Assembly: GCA_040388605.1 (NCBI GenBank)
Contig: JAZKBN010000025.1
Span: 1 to 63,824 of the forward strand
Direction of reading: 5' to 3'
From: JAZKBN01 sp040388605
Lineage (GTDB): Bacteria > Bacteroidota > Bacteroidia > Cytophagales > Flexibacteraceae
Length of the DNA stretch: 63,824 nucleotides
How positions within the stretch are numbered: position 1 is the first letter of the stretch; every line of letters starts with the position of its first letter. Positions 56,427 to 63,824 of the stretch are shown piece after piece. Below the pieces are notes generated by a model. That model made no database searches and was not told the DNA's origin. It saw only the letters and a program-made list of their open reading frames with translations. The translations under genes were made by a program, and so were the position numbers.

Positions 56427-58517
56427 TTAATAACCGGGTACACCCTGCTCATGAAGGTTTAATATACCTTCAAGCTCCTTGGTGAGCTGCGCGCCCGGAT
56501 CAGCCTTGGTTATTTTTAGTGCAAGGTCTATGGCTTTTTCGCGGTGACCGCTGCGGAGTTCAAACTCGGCGCGCCATGAATAGGTCATGAGCAGCATTTC
56601 TTTAATGCGGTCAGAATAATCATTGACTTTATAAGGTGCAAAGCGAATGGGAATATCAGGACAATCGCAGGCGCGGTAGTGCATTTTGTCTTCGTTTACC
56701 ACGCGCAGCATATTGCAGGCCGGTTCATATTTCCAGCCGAAAGGCAGTTCCATTTCCTTGGTTTCCATTTCCTGCAGGGCAATTTCAGGCGCTATATAAA
56801 TAGGGTGTGTTTTATAATTGCTCTCAATTATTTTGCTCATCATAACCCTGAAAGCAACTGTAAGTGCAGCGCCGTCGAATTGCCCGCCTTTTTCAAAAGG
56901 AACCAGCAGTTCCAGGAAATGCTGAATTTCAGGCTGCGCGCCTTTAAAAATACCGGGATGCTGGTTTTCAAGCTCAGTAAAATACCAGGAGCGGCGCATA
57001 AGCTCCTTGTCTATGAATATGATATCGGGCCTGTGTTTTTTTACAAACTGGTGGTACAGCGATGGTGATATAAGGTAATCCCATTGCTTAGAAATAATGA
57101 TACCGTTTTTAAGGGTGTTGTTCATAACCATGAGCGTGTAATCATCTATTACATGCATGTTGCTTTGGTCTGCCTTGCCGTAATTGCTGTATGCCTCTGC
57201 AGCAGGTACAAGCAGCATAAGGCCGGCAGACAGGGCCAATGGCAGTTTGCGGGCTGCAACAAGGAATATCCAAGCTATGCCGAAGCAAAGCATGATAAAG
57301 GCGGTTAGGAAGTATGAATCAATGTCGTGAATGTCATAGTTGACAGCAAAGAAAATACAGCTCAGGGCAGTAATAAGGCTGAACAGGAAGAGCCTTACGC
57401 TGTAATTATATAATGCCGCAAAACCGGCCAGTGCACCTGCCAGGCCTATATATGCAAATTCCGGCGCAAGCATTTTAAAGAAGAGCGCCAGCTGGCGTTT
57501 GGCTACCGCGCCCCCGCTGAATGTCCAAACAGAAAATTGTTTGCCGAGCACATGGTACCAAAACCTTTCCCATGTGTTGGGATTGCCCCAGTTAACTATC
57601 GGGTTGGTATTAGCCAGAATAACAAGGAAATAATATTCAGCGGCCAATACAGTAAAAAACAATATCAGCATCAGGCCTAAGGTTTTCCATGTATCTGCTT
57701 TAAAGCCTTTGCGGGCAAAGTACAGGAATCCAATACCCGGTATCATAAATACCGTGCTCATGTGGTTGCCGAAGCTGAGCGCCAATACCAGGGCAAAAAC
57801 CAGCCAATTGCTGAGGCTGTTTTTAATGTATGCCCTAAGCAGGGTTAAAACAATAAGGCTTACCATGAGCACATGCAAAGAGTAAACCTCTGTTGAAGTG
57901 CTTTGCAGCCAAAATGTACGGCTGAATGCCAGGGTAAGGCCGGCAGCAAATGCCGCCGTTGCCACACGGAAATTCAATGTAAGACCCGGCTTACCCTGCT
58001 CTGTTGTATGTTCAGTGTTTGCTGAAGCCGTACTGTTTGCATCCACTTCGGTTATTACTGGGGCATTAGCCGGCACAGCTTTCCTTGATTTCGACTGCTG
58101 CACTGTTGCTTTTGGCGGTGAAGCCTGTTGCGCAGCCTGCGTTTTTGCCTGCAATGCAGGTTTTAACAAGGCGTTGCGGTTGGCTTTTTGTTCTGCGGCC
58201 CAAAGCAGCACCAATTGCAGTGTGCGCACCATTACGCCGGCAGCTGCAGCACAAAGTATGGCCGCCATCAGGTTTGCCTGGAATGCCGGCTCCAAACCTA
58301 AGGGCAGGCATTGAAAGAAACGCCCCGCTATTATAAAAACCGGGTAGCCGGTGGCATGTGCCAGGCCAAGGGTATATTGTACAGCTGCAAGCTCACCCGA
58401 ATCTATAGGCATAAGGCCGGGCGCAAGGGTACTTAAATAAACAGAAAGGCTTATTAAAAAAGCAAGCCAGGGGGCAAAGCGGGTAAATATCCGGGCAGCG
58501 GGGTTGGTTTCGGTCAT
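56427..58517 (-). CDS. DUF2723 membrane protein, glycosyltransferase-like
   Basis: 696 residues from ATG 58517 (MTETNPAARIF); the ATG at 58583 would add 22 residues and is less likely, because a near-consensus CATCTTTG box lies between the two. The first membrane segment with STLAPGLMPIDSGELAAVQYTLGLAHATGYP is the DUF2723 signature. The family has GT-C-type glycosyltransferase features and is typical of Bacteroidota; D-S-G-E is the acidic loop. About ten membrane helices follow, then a soluble C-terminal region. A Lys/Gln/Ala-rich insert near residues 120-180 (nt about 57985-58200) interrupts the second to third helices. Substrate unknown. Confidence 0.85.
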   Translation of the reverse strand: MTETNPAARIFTRFAPWLAFLISLSVYLSTLAPGLMPIDSGELAAVQYTLGLAHATGYPVFIIAGRFFQCLPLGLEPAFQANLMAAILCAAAAGVMVRTLQLVLLWAAEQKANRNALLKPALQAKTQAAQQASPPKATVQQSKSRKAVPANAPVITEVDANSTASANTEHTTEQGKPGLTLNFRVATAAFAAGLTLAFSRTFWLQSTSTEVYSLHVLMVSLIVLTLLRAYIKNSLSNWLVFALVLALSFGNHMSTVFMIPGIGFLYFARKGFKADTWKTLGLMLILFFTVLAAEYYFLVILANTNPIVNWGNPNTWERFWYHVLGKQFSVWTFSGGAVAKRQLALFFKMLAPEFAYIGLAGALAGFAALYNYSVRLFLFSLITALSCIFFAVNYDIHDIDSYFLTAFIMLCFGIAWIFLVAARKLPLALSAGLMLLVPAAEAYSNYGKADQSNMHVIDDYTLMVMNNTLKNGIIISKQWDYLISPSLYHQFVKKHRPDIIFIDKELMRRSWYFTELENQHPGIFKGAQPEIQHFLELLVPFEKGGQFDGAALTVAFRVMMSKIIESNYKTHPIYIAPEIALQEMETKEMELPFGWKYEPACNMLRVVNEDKMHYRACDCPDIPIRFAPYKVNDYSDRIKEMLLMTYSWRAEFELRSGHREKAIDLALKITKADPGAQLTKELEGILNLHEQGVPGY

Positions 58518-58769
58518 AACGCTTGTAAACCTCCGGTTCACACCGGGGTTGAATTGCAGGACAAAGATGGTAAGTTTTCGCATTTTGCCCTTAATCAGGC
58601 CCGGGCTATAATTGTTTTGTGTTATTTAATCTTATGTAATCTGTAAGAAGCACTAATAGCTTACCTCTTAGTAATACCCGTTCAAGCACCTGTATTACTT
58701 CAGTATTACTAAAAAGTACAGCCAATAATATGTTTTTAAATACGCGCTGTACTTAAGCAGGGGCCGGTA

Positions 58770-58777
58770 TATATTTG
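58770..58777 (+). promoter_or_regulatory. -7 box of the VOC gene
   Basis: TATATTTG matches TAnnTTTG, 32 nt before ATG 58810. Confidence 0.5.
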
Positions 58778-58809
58778 CAGCCCTTAATAAACCCAAATTA
58801 AATTCATTT

Positions 58810-59184
58810 ATGAAATCAACAGAACTAGTATCAATGCCGGTAAGCGATCAGCAAAAGGCAAAGGAGTTTTATCTTAATATTGGCTACCAGATGATTGTAG
58901 AGCAGCCAATGAACGAAACAAGCTCATGGATACAGGTAGGCCTGCCGGGCGACAGCACTACGCTTTCATTGGTAAGCAAAGGTATAGACCCATCTACCGT
59001 ACCCGGAACCTTTCATGGCCTTATGCTCATTACCGAAGACATTAATAAAGATATTGAGGACCTCCGCGCCAAAGGCATAGAAGTTACAGATGCCGATAAT
59101 ACGCCTTGGGGTAAATTCTGCCATTTCCGCGATCCGGATGGCAACACCTTATCTTTGCACGAAGCGCCTGCCGGCGGTTATTAA
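58810..59184 (+). CDS. VOC-superfamily (glyoxalase-fold) protein
   Basis: 124 residues, one VOC (glyoxalase/bleomycin-resistance fold) domain. VSMPVSDQQKAKEFYLNIGYQMIVEQP opens it, and WGKFCHFRDPDGNTLSLHEAP closes it, the typical DPDG-N-L-x-L-H/E ending with metal-ligand candidates. VOC proteins include glyoxalases, dioxygenases and resistance binding proteins; one free-standing domain usually dimerises. The substrate is unknown. It has its own -7 box and terminator, so it is a separate unit, unlike the neighbouring outer-membrane genes. Confidence 0.88.
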   Translation: MKSTELVSMPVSDQQKAKEFYLNIGYQMIVEQPMNETSSWIQVGLPGDSTTLSLVSKGIDPSTVPGTFHGLMLITEDINKDIEDLRAKGIEVTDADNTPWGKFCHFRDPDGNTLSLHEAPAGGY

Positions 59185-59629
59185 TAATTGCAGCTATTAA
59201 TTAGCCTGAACAATAAAATGCTCCCTGACATAAACCGGGAGCATTTTTCTTTTTTTATAAAACTGCTGCATTTTTAATTTAAGCCTCGGCAAACCGACCT
59301 TATGATATGGGCCGCATAGCGATACTGTACCGGATTTACGTTGAACGCTATGCCTTCCTGCTTTATGCAGGCGCATTTGCAGAAATCTCAGGCGGAAATT
59401 GAATTTTCCCCCGGCCGGTTTTAGCACAATTGGGTTATTTCCTCCCCAAACTTCCCCCTTAGGGGTTTTATTGTGGAATATCCCGCAAATGAAGGTCGGT
59501 TGTTTTTAAGCGTACTTAGTTCATGTACAGGCATTTGCATGCTGTGGCATTGCTTTTGAAAAACGAAGTTTATCTGCAATATAAATGCGGGTAAGTACCT
59601 ATACGTTTTACATAAACAACATTACCACT
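59185..59629. other. 445-nt gap before the PD40-OmpA gene
   Basis: Starts with the VOC terminator. A minus-strand frame (59197-59427) shows no family features and overlaps the terminator. A small CCCC-tta-GGGG hairpin at about 59455 precedes a T-rich tract. No TAnnTTTG box was found. Confidence 0.4.
59215..59250 (+). terminator. terminator of the VOC gene
   Basis: AAATGCTCCC pairs with GGGAGCATTT across about 16 nt and is followed by TTCTTTTTTT. Confidence 0.85.
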
Positions 59630-61630
59630 ATGCGAAAGTTATTTCTCTTCCTGCTTGTTATGCCGATGGCTTGGCAGGCAAGGGCACAAATTCAGTGGGC
59701 AAGCGAGGTGGAGGAAGTCAGCTCGCAATCCGATAAGTACCAATACAGCGGCAACCAAACTTTGGGCGCTCCTAATGCCATGCCACAGGGCGGGCAAAGC
59801 CCGGTAGCATGGAAACCCCAGAGCAAGGGAAAAGAGTTTGTGCGCGTAAACTATAAAACCCCGCAAAAAGTCGGAAAGATTTTTATTGTGGAAAACCACA
59901 ATGCCGGCGCCGTAAACCACGTAGAAGCATTTGATCAGAAAGGTCATGTACGTTTCAGCAAGGATATACAATACCTTGAAACACCACTCGAAAAACGCGT
60001 TCTTGAAGTGGTTATTCCCGGCGGAACGCCTGATTGGAATGTATCAAGCGTGCGCATTACCCTGCACGACGGTGAATATACCCGCGGCATAGATGCCATT
60101 GGCATTTCGGCAGACTCTTCAGATTCATGGAAGCCCCAGGTTTTTACGTCGCGCGATATGCTCTTCGGCAACAAGGCCGAACGCATGAACGACAACCTGA
60201 ACTCTGAATGGGATGAGCTGAACCCTATTGTTACCCCTGATGGTAATACCATGTATTTCAGCCGCCGCTTTCACCCCAAAAATGTAGGCGGAACCGATGA
60301 CCATGAAGACATTTATTACAGCGAACGCGATAAAAACGGCATCTGGGGCGGCGCACGCAACTTTGGCCCGCCTTTGAATAATAAGGAACCAAACTTTGTT
60401 TGCTCGGTTAGCCCTGATGGCAACATGCTTGTATTGGGTAATATTTATGAGCCCGACGGCAGCATGAGCAACGGCGCATCATTCAGCGTAATGACCAACC
60501 AAGGCTGGAGCGCTCCTACAGAGGTACGTTTTATAAAGTACAAAAACCTGAGCGAAAGGGTTGATTACTTTATGAGCAACAGCGGTAAAATTATGCTTAT
60601 CAGCGAGAAGAAAGGTAAGAACATGGATAACCGCGATATTTATATCAGTTTCCAGGTAAGCGATAACCTTTGGTCGGAACCTATGAATATGGGCGCAGGC
60701 ATTAATACCGCCGCCGATGAGTATGCCATGTACCTGGCAGCGGACGAACGCACCCTTTTCTTCAGCTCGAACGGCTACCCCGGCTACGGAAAGTCAGACA
60801 TTTACATGACCAAGCGCATTGGTGAAGGCTGGCGCGACTGGACCCCGCCGCGCAACCTGGGCCCGGCAGTTAATACGCCCGGCGAAGATGCTTACTTCTC
60901 AATTACTGCATCAGGTGCCGATGCTTATTTCAGCACTGCCCGCGACGGCGGCAAGAACCTGGATATTTACCGCATAAAAATGCCCACTGCCGAAGCCGGC
61001 GCTGTTGCATTGCTTCGCGGGCAGGTTATTGACCAGGAAACCAATAAGCCGCTGCCAAACAGCGCGCGTATAGCTTATGAAAACCTTGCCACCGAAGAGG
61101 AAGTGGGCGTTGCCAGAAGCAGGCCTAAAACAGGTTCATTCACCATATCATTACCTGCAGGCGTTAATTATGGCTACTATGCCGAAGCGCCGGGCTATAT
61201 AGCTGTAAACGGTAACCTTGACCTGAGCAACCTGACCACTTACCAGGAAACTACCCAGAATATTTACATGGTGCCTGATAAAGTGGGCTCTATTGTAACC
61301 CTGAACAACATCTTCTTCGATTTCGACAAATATGTTCTGAAAAAAGAATCTTACCCCGAGTTGAAACGCACCGCGGCCTATTTGGAGAAAAACCCGAAAA
61401 CCGAAATTGAAATTGACGGTCACACAGATAGTGTAGGAACGGCTGAGTACAACAATAAACTGAGCTATAACCGTGCTAACGCTGTTCGTGAATACCTTAT
61501 CAGCCTGAAAGTTAGCCCGTCGAGGTTAACTGTTAAAGGCTTTGGTAAATCTAAACCGGCAGTTGATAACAAAACCGGCCAGGGCAGGGCGCTTAACCGC
61601 AGGGTTGAATTCACCATTATGAAACGCTAA
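59630..61630 (+). CDS. PD40-repeat OmpA-family outer-membrane protein
   Basis: 666 residues from ATG 59630 (MRKLFLFLLVMPMAW); ATG 59585 gives an extra 15 residues without a signal-like start. The signal peptide ends near QARAQ. PD40-type beta-propeller units follow (VTPDGNTMYFSRR, VSPDGNMLVLGN, FFSSNGYPGYGKSDIYMTKR, AYFSTARDGGKNLDIYRIK). A carboxypeptidase-regulatory-like domain spans about 470-540 (LLRGQVIDQETNKPL). The C-terminal OmpA domain (about 555-660; FFDFDKYVLKKES, IDGHTDSVGTAEYN, NRRVEF) binds peptidoglycan. The architecture is common in Bacteroidota, including gliding/T9SS PorE-like proteins; a role in the T9SS machinery is possible but unproven. Confidence 0.9.
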   Translation: MRKLFLFLLVMPMAWQARAQIQWASEVEEVSSQSDKYQYSGNQTLGAPNAMPQGGQSPVAWKPQSKGKEFVRVNYKTPQKVGKIFIVENHNAGAVNHVEAFDQKGHVRFSKDIQYLETPLEKRVLEVVIPGGTPDWNVSSVRITLHDGEYTRGIDAIGISADSSDSWKPQVFTSRDMLFGNKAERMNDNLNSEWDELNPIVTPDGNTMYFSRRFHPKNVGGTDDHEDIYYSERDKNGIWGGARNFGPPLNNKEPNFVCSVSPDGNMLVLGNIYEPDGSMSNGASFSVMTNQGWSAPTEVRFIKYKNLSERVDYFMSNSGKIMLISEKKGKNMDNRDIYISFQVSDNLWSEPMNMGAGINTAADEYAMYLAADERTLFFSSNGYPGYGKSDIYMTKRIGEGWRDWTPPRNLGPAVNTPGEDAYFSITASGADAYFSTARDGGKNLDIYRIKMPTAEAGAVALLRGQVIDQETNKPLPNSARIAYENLATEEEVGVARSRPKTGSFTISLPAGVNYGYYAEAPGYIAVNGNLDLSNLTTYQETTQNIYMVPDKVGSIVTLNNIFFDFDKYVLKKESYPELKRTAAYLEKNPKTEIEIDGHTDSVGTAEYNNKLSYNRANAVREYLISLKVSPSRLTVKGFGKSKPAVDNKTGQGRALNRRVEFTIMKR

Positions 61631-61703
61631 GCACTGCTTATTTTAAGCCAGGCAACAGTTTATTGGTTTGCCGGCTTCGTTTAAAATATCGTTTCAGTAA
61701 GTT

Positions 61704-61742
61704 ATTGCCTGCCTCGTTTTAATCGGGGCAGGCAATTTCATT
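61704..61742 (+). terminator. terminator of the PD40-OmpA gene
   Basis: ATTGCCTGCCTCG pairs with CGGGGCAGGCAAT (one G-T wobble) across TTTTAAT, followed by TTCATTTTA. Confidence 0.85.
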
Positions 61743-61811
61743 TTAAGGGCTTCAGCAATATCACTAAGAAAAGCCGGTTAAACAGGTGGCGGGGTATGCG
61801 GCAATAATACT

Positions 61812-61819
61812 TACCTTTG
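61812..61819 (+). promoter_or_regulatory. -7 box of the Wzz-like gene
   Basis: TACCTTTG matches TAnnTTTG, 68 nt before ATG 61888. Confidence 0.5.
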
Positions 61820-61887
61820 CGCCTTCGTTTGCCTGCCTGCGGTAATTTATCAGGATACCGCAGGAGTGCATTAAAGCTAAGAAATAA

Positions 61888-62841
61888 ATGCCCGAAATAC
61901 CTTCAGACTCAAACACTACAGGCAGGCCTGCCGATTTTGTAAATAATAATGCCGGCGGTTCGGCACAGGCGGCATACAAGCCCGGTAACGATGAAATAGA
62001 TTTACTGGCGCCATTGCTCGGCTTTTTGCGTTTCCTGTATCAAAGCAGGTGGTGGATGGCTGCAGCAACCATAATTGCAATTGCAGGCTCAATATTATAT
62101 TACAAACGAACCCCGCCTGTTTTTAAATCGCGTATGACCTGCGAGTCTTCACACTTTGCCGACGGCAGGGTGATAGACCTGGTGCAGGATCTGCAGGCAA
62201 TGATTGATATCGGCGACACCGTGCAGGTGAAAAAGCTTATGAACCTGCCGGTTAAAGATATTAAGCAAATTGTAAACCTGCAGGCCCTCAGCTTCGCCAT
62301 GATTGAGCAGGAGAGTAAGAAAGATAAGGATGCCATACACGAATCGGTAAGCGGCACCTTCGGGGTGGAAGCCCTGGTTAAAGATTTAAAGGTGCTTCCG
62401 AAAGTCCAGTACGGCCTTATTCACTATCTCTCTGAAAATGATTTCTCTCGCAAGCGCATGGAGGCCGATACAGTAACCATTCTGAAGGTTATTAACTCTA
62501 TGAAGCGGGAAGAAATACGTTACGACAGCCTGAATAAAACGTATTATAACCACATAATGGAAACCGGTAAAGGAGTGATGATGACCACTAACCCATTCCA
62601 TTATGAAATTGAGCTGCAGGCATTGTATGAGCGGCGCATGGAGCTTGAAAAATCTCTCAGGCTGCATACTGAAATTCGTATAATTCAGAACTTTGCCGCA
62701 ATAAAGAAACCTGTTTCACCGCGTTTGGGCTCAAGTTTGCTATCAAGCTTAGTAATACTGAACCTTTTGGCCCTTGCGCTGCGCGGTACAATAATTATTG
62801 TGCGGAAGCTTAAGCCATTGCTTACAGAGCAGCACGCGTAA
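61888..62841 (+). CDS. Wzz-like (chain-length determinant family) membrane protein
   Basis: 317 residues. A short cytosolic tail is followed by a first membrane helix (about 54-70, WWMAAATIIAIAGSILYYKRTPPVF), a long periplasmic helical domain (about 70-270), and a second helix (about 280-300, SLLSSLVILNLLALALRG). This two-helix topology with the YKRTPPVFKS junction resembles Wzz polysaccharide co-polymerases that set chain length. The usual Pro-rich second membrane motif is partly preserved (KKPVSPRLGSS). No glycan polymerase is next to it; an alternative glmU follows in the same direction after 27 nt. Confidence 0.65.
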   Translation: MPEIPSDSNTTGRPADFVNNNAGGSAQAAYKPGNDEIDLLAPLLGFLRFLYQSRWWMAAATIIAIAGSILYYKRTPPVFKSRMTCESSHFADGRVIDLVQDLQAMIDIGDTVQVKKLMNLPVKDIKQIVNLQALSFAMIEQESKKDKDAIHESVSGTFGVEALVKDLKVLPKVQYGLIHYLSENDFSRKRMEADTVTILKVINSMKREEIRYDSLNKTYYNHIMETGKGVMMTTNPFHYEIELQALYERRMELEKSLRLHTEIRIIQNFAAIKKPVSPRLGSSLLSSLVILNLLALALRGTIIIVRKLKPLLTEQHA

Positions 62842-62868
62842 GTTAGGCAAGGCCTGTCTAAAGCCTAT

Positions 62869-63824
62869 ATGAACTTTATACTTTTCAATAACCCGGAATG
62901 GGCAACAGAGCTGCTGCCTTTCACATTCACACGCCCCATTGCGGCCATACGTTGCGGAATTTTCACACTTGCAGAAAAGTGGGAAAATTATCTCGGTCAT
63001 AAGGTTTCACACCAGGCCGATTTAAAATTCCGTGCTTTATACCCCTTGGTTGAGCAGGATACCAATGTGATTGTTGATGGTAATATTATTGCCACACCCG
63101 GGCTTGCATCGGTATTGCTGGTGCTGCAGCCCGGCGAGGCCCTGGTGAGCGGCAACCTGGTAATTGCTGTTTGCCATACCGGCTCTCTCAGGCACCCTGA
63201 TTTAAACAGCTACGCCAAAAACTCCCGCCCTGTTGAGTACGAGGGTGGTAAAGTGGAAAGACTGCGGCATACATGCGATATTTTCGCTATGGTCGGCAAC
63301 CAGATACGCGCCGATTTCAGGTGGATAAAAGATAATTTCAGGAACGGTAAAATCTCAGATCCCTATACTGTAGTTTACAACCCCGACAACGTATTTATTG
63401 AAGAGGGCGCAAAGCTTACAGCTGCAGTGCTTAACGCAACCGAAGGCCCTATTTATATAGGTAAAAATGCCGAGGTGCAGGAAGGTGCCGTTATACGCGG
63501 GCCATTTGCTTTAGGCGAAGGCTCGGTGGTAAATATGGGCGCCAAAATAAGGCAGGATACGGCTATTGGACCCTATTGCAAAGTAGGGGGCGAAATAAGT
63601 AACTCGGTATTAATGGGTTACAGCAATAAGGGGCACGATGGTTTCCTGGGCAACAGCGTGCTTGGCGAATGGTGCAACCTGGGAGCCGATACCAATACCA
63701 GCAACCTGAAAAATAATTACGATAACGTAAAGCTCTGGAGCTATTCAGAAAGAGGTTTCATAAATACCGGCCGTATTTTCTGCGGCCTCATGATGGGCGA
63801 CCACAGCAAAGCCGGCATTAACAC
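62869..63824 (+). CDS. alternative GlmU-like sugar nucleotidyltransferase, 3' truncated
   Basis: About 318 codons before the window edge. The start MNFILFNNPEWATELLPFTFTRPIAAIRCG matches the Bacteroidota-type alternative GlmU (UDP-N-acetylglucosamine diphosphorylase / glucosamine-1-phosphate N-acetyltransferase), which differs from E. coli GlmU. RPIAAIRCGIFTLAEKW is its signature. The C-terminal left-handed beta-helix with hexapeptide repeats begins near residue 170 (VFIEEGAKLTAAVLNATEGPIYIG, then GEGSVVNMGAKIRQDTAIGP). It would make UDP-GlcNAc for peptidoglycan and LPS. Coupling to the upstream Wzz-like gene is suggested only by 27-nt spacing. Confidence 0.88.
   Translation, partial: MNFILFNNPEWATELLPFTFTRPIAAIRCGIFTLAEKWENYLGHKVSHQADLKFRALYPLVEQDTNVIVDGNIIATPGLASVLLVLQPGEALVSGNLVIAVCHTGSLRHPDLNSYAKNSRPVEYEGGKVERLRHTCDIFAMVGNQIRADFRWIKDNFRNGKISDPYTVVYNPDNVFIEEGAKLTAAVLNATEGPIYIGKNAEVQEGAVIRGPFALGEGSVVNMGAKIRQDTAIGPYCKVGGEISNSVLMGYSNKGHDGFLGNSVLGEWCNLGADTNTSNLKNNYDNVKLWSYSERGFINTGRIFCGLMMGDHSKAGIN

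Noticed and set aside
59197..59427. 76-codon minus-strand frame after the VOC gene
   Set aside because: It overlaps the VOC terminator and has no recognisable domain.

Overview
The window is a stretch of a Bacteroidota chromosome, probably of a Chitinophagales or Sphingobacteriales-like lineage; the rank below phylum is inference. The evidence is: several secreted proteins ending in type IX secretion (T9SS type A) sorting domains; TAnnTTTG -7 promoter boxes in front of many genes with no clear Shine-Dalgarno sequences; and Bacteroidota-typical families (the alternative GlmU, DUF2723 membrane protein, DUF6702, DUF922). Three runs of exactly 10 N (12950-12959, 22274-22283, 27291-27300) show a draft, probably metagenomic, scaffold.

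Layout. 1-3.4 kb: small accessory genes (DUF1801, a TfoX-N protein, a WalJ-like MBL hydrolase, and an overlapping HipA-like kinase/DUF3037 pair), plus a degenerate tRNA-Pro(CGG)-like element that keeps its own terminator. 3.9-20.3 kb: one giant secreted repeat protein of at least about 5,400 residues, split by an N gap into two apparent reading frames. 20.4-21.3 kb: a minus-strand two-gene cassette of an uncharacterised protein and a HEPN protein with an intact R-x4-H motif. 21.8-24.1 kb: a DUF922 putative protease and a BIG2-like lipoprotein.

24.4-30.5 kb: a lipid-synthesis block: yceD(DUF177)-rpmF-plsX-fabH, then efp, accB and accC. This links ribosomal protein L32 to initiation of fatty acid and phospholipid synthesis and to malonyl-CoA supply. 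30.6-36.8 kb: an FkbM methyltransferase and three tandem paralogous T9SS proteins with YD-like motifs. 36.9-47.9 kb: housekeeping genes (M42 peptidase, hslV, gpsA, a GtrB-like glycosyltransferase, uvrB, an NA37 nucleoid protein, a PPOX-family protein, a PcrA/UvrD helicase). 48-58.5 kb, all minus strand: lon, DUF6702, a SurA-like double parvulin with an inserted OmpA-like domain, a TPR sensor kinase with no adjacent regulator, and a DUF2723 membrane protein. 58.8 kb to the end: a VOC protein, a PD40-OmpA protein, a Wzz-like protein and a 3'-truncated alternative glmU.

No CRISPR array, insertion sequence, phage module or rRNA was seen. The most unusual items are the giant modular T9SS protein, the parvulin-OmpA fusion, the HEPN cassette, the three-paralogue T9SS cluster and the degenerate tRNA. 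Most intergenic gaps end in strong hairpin terminators, one of them a 21-bp perfect inverted repeat with a 1-nt centre.
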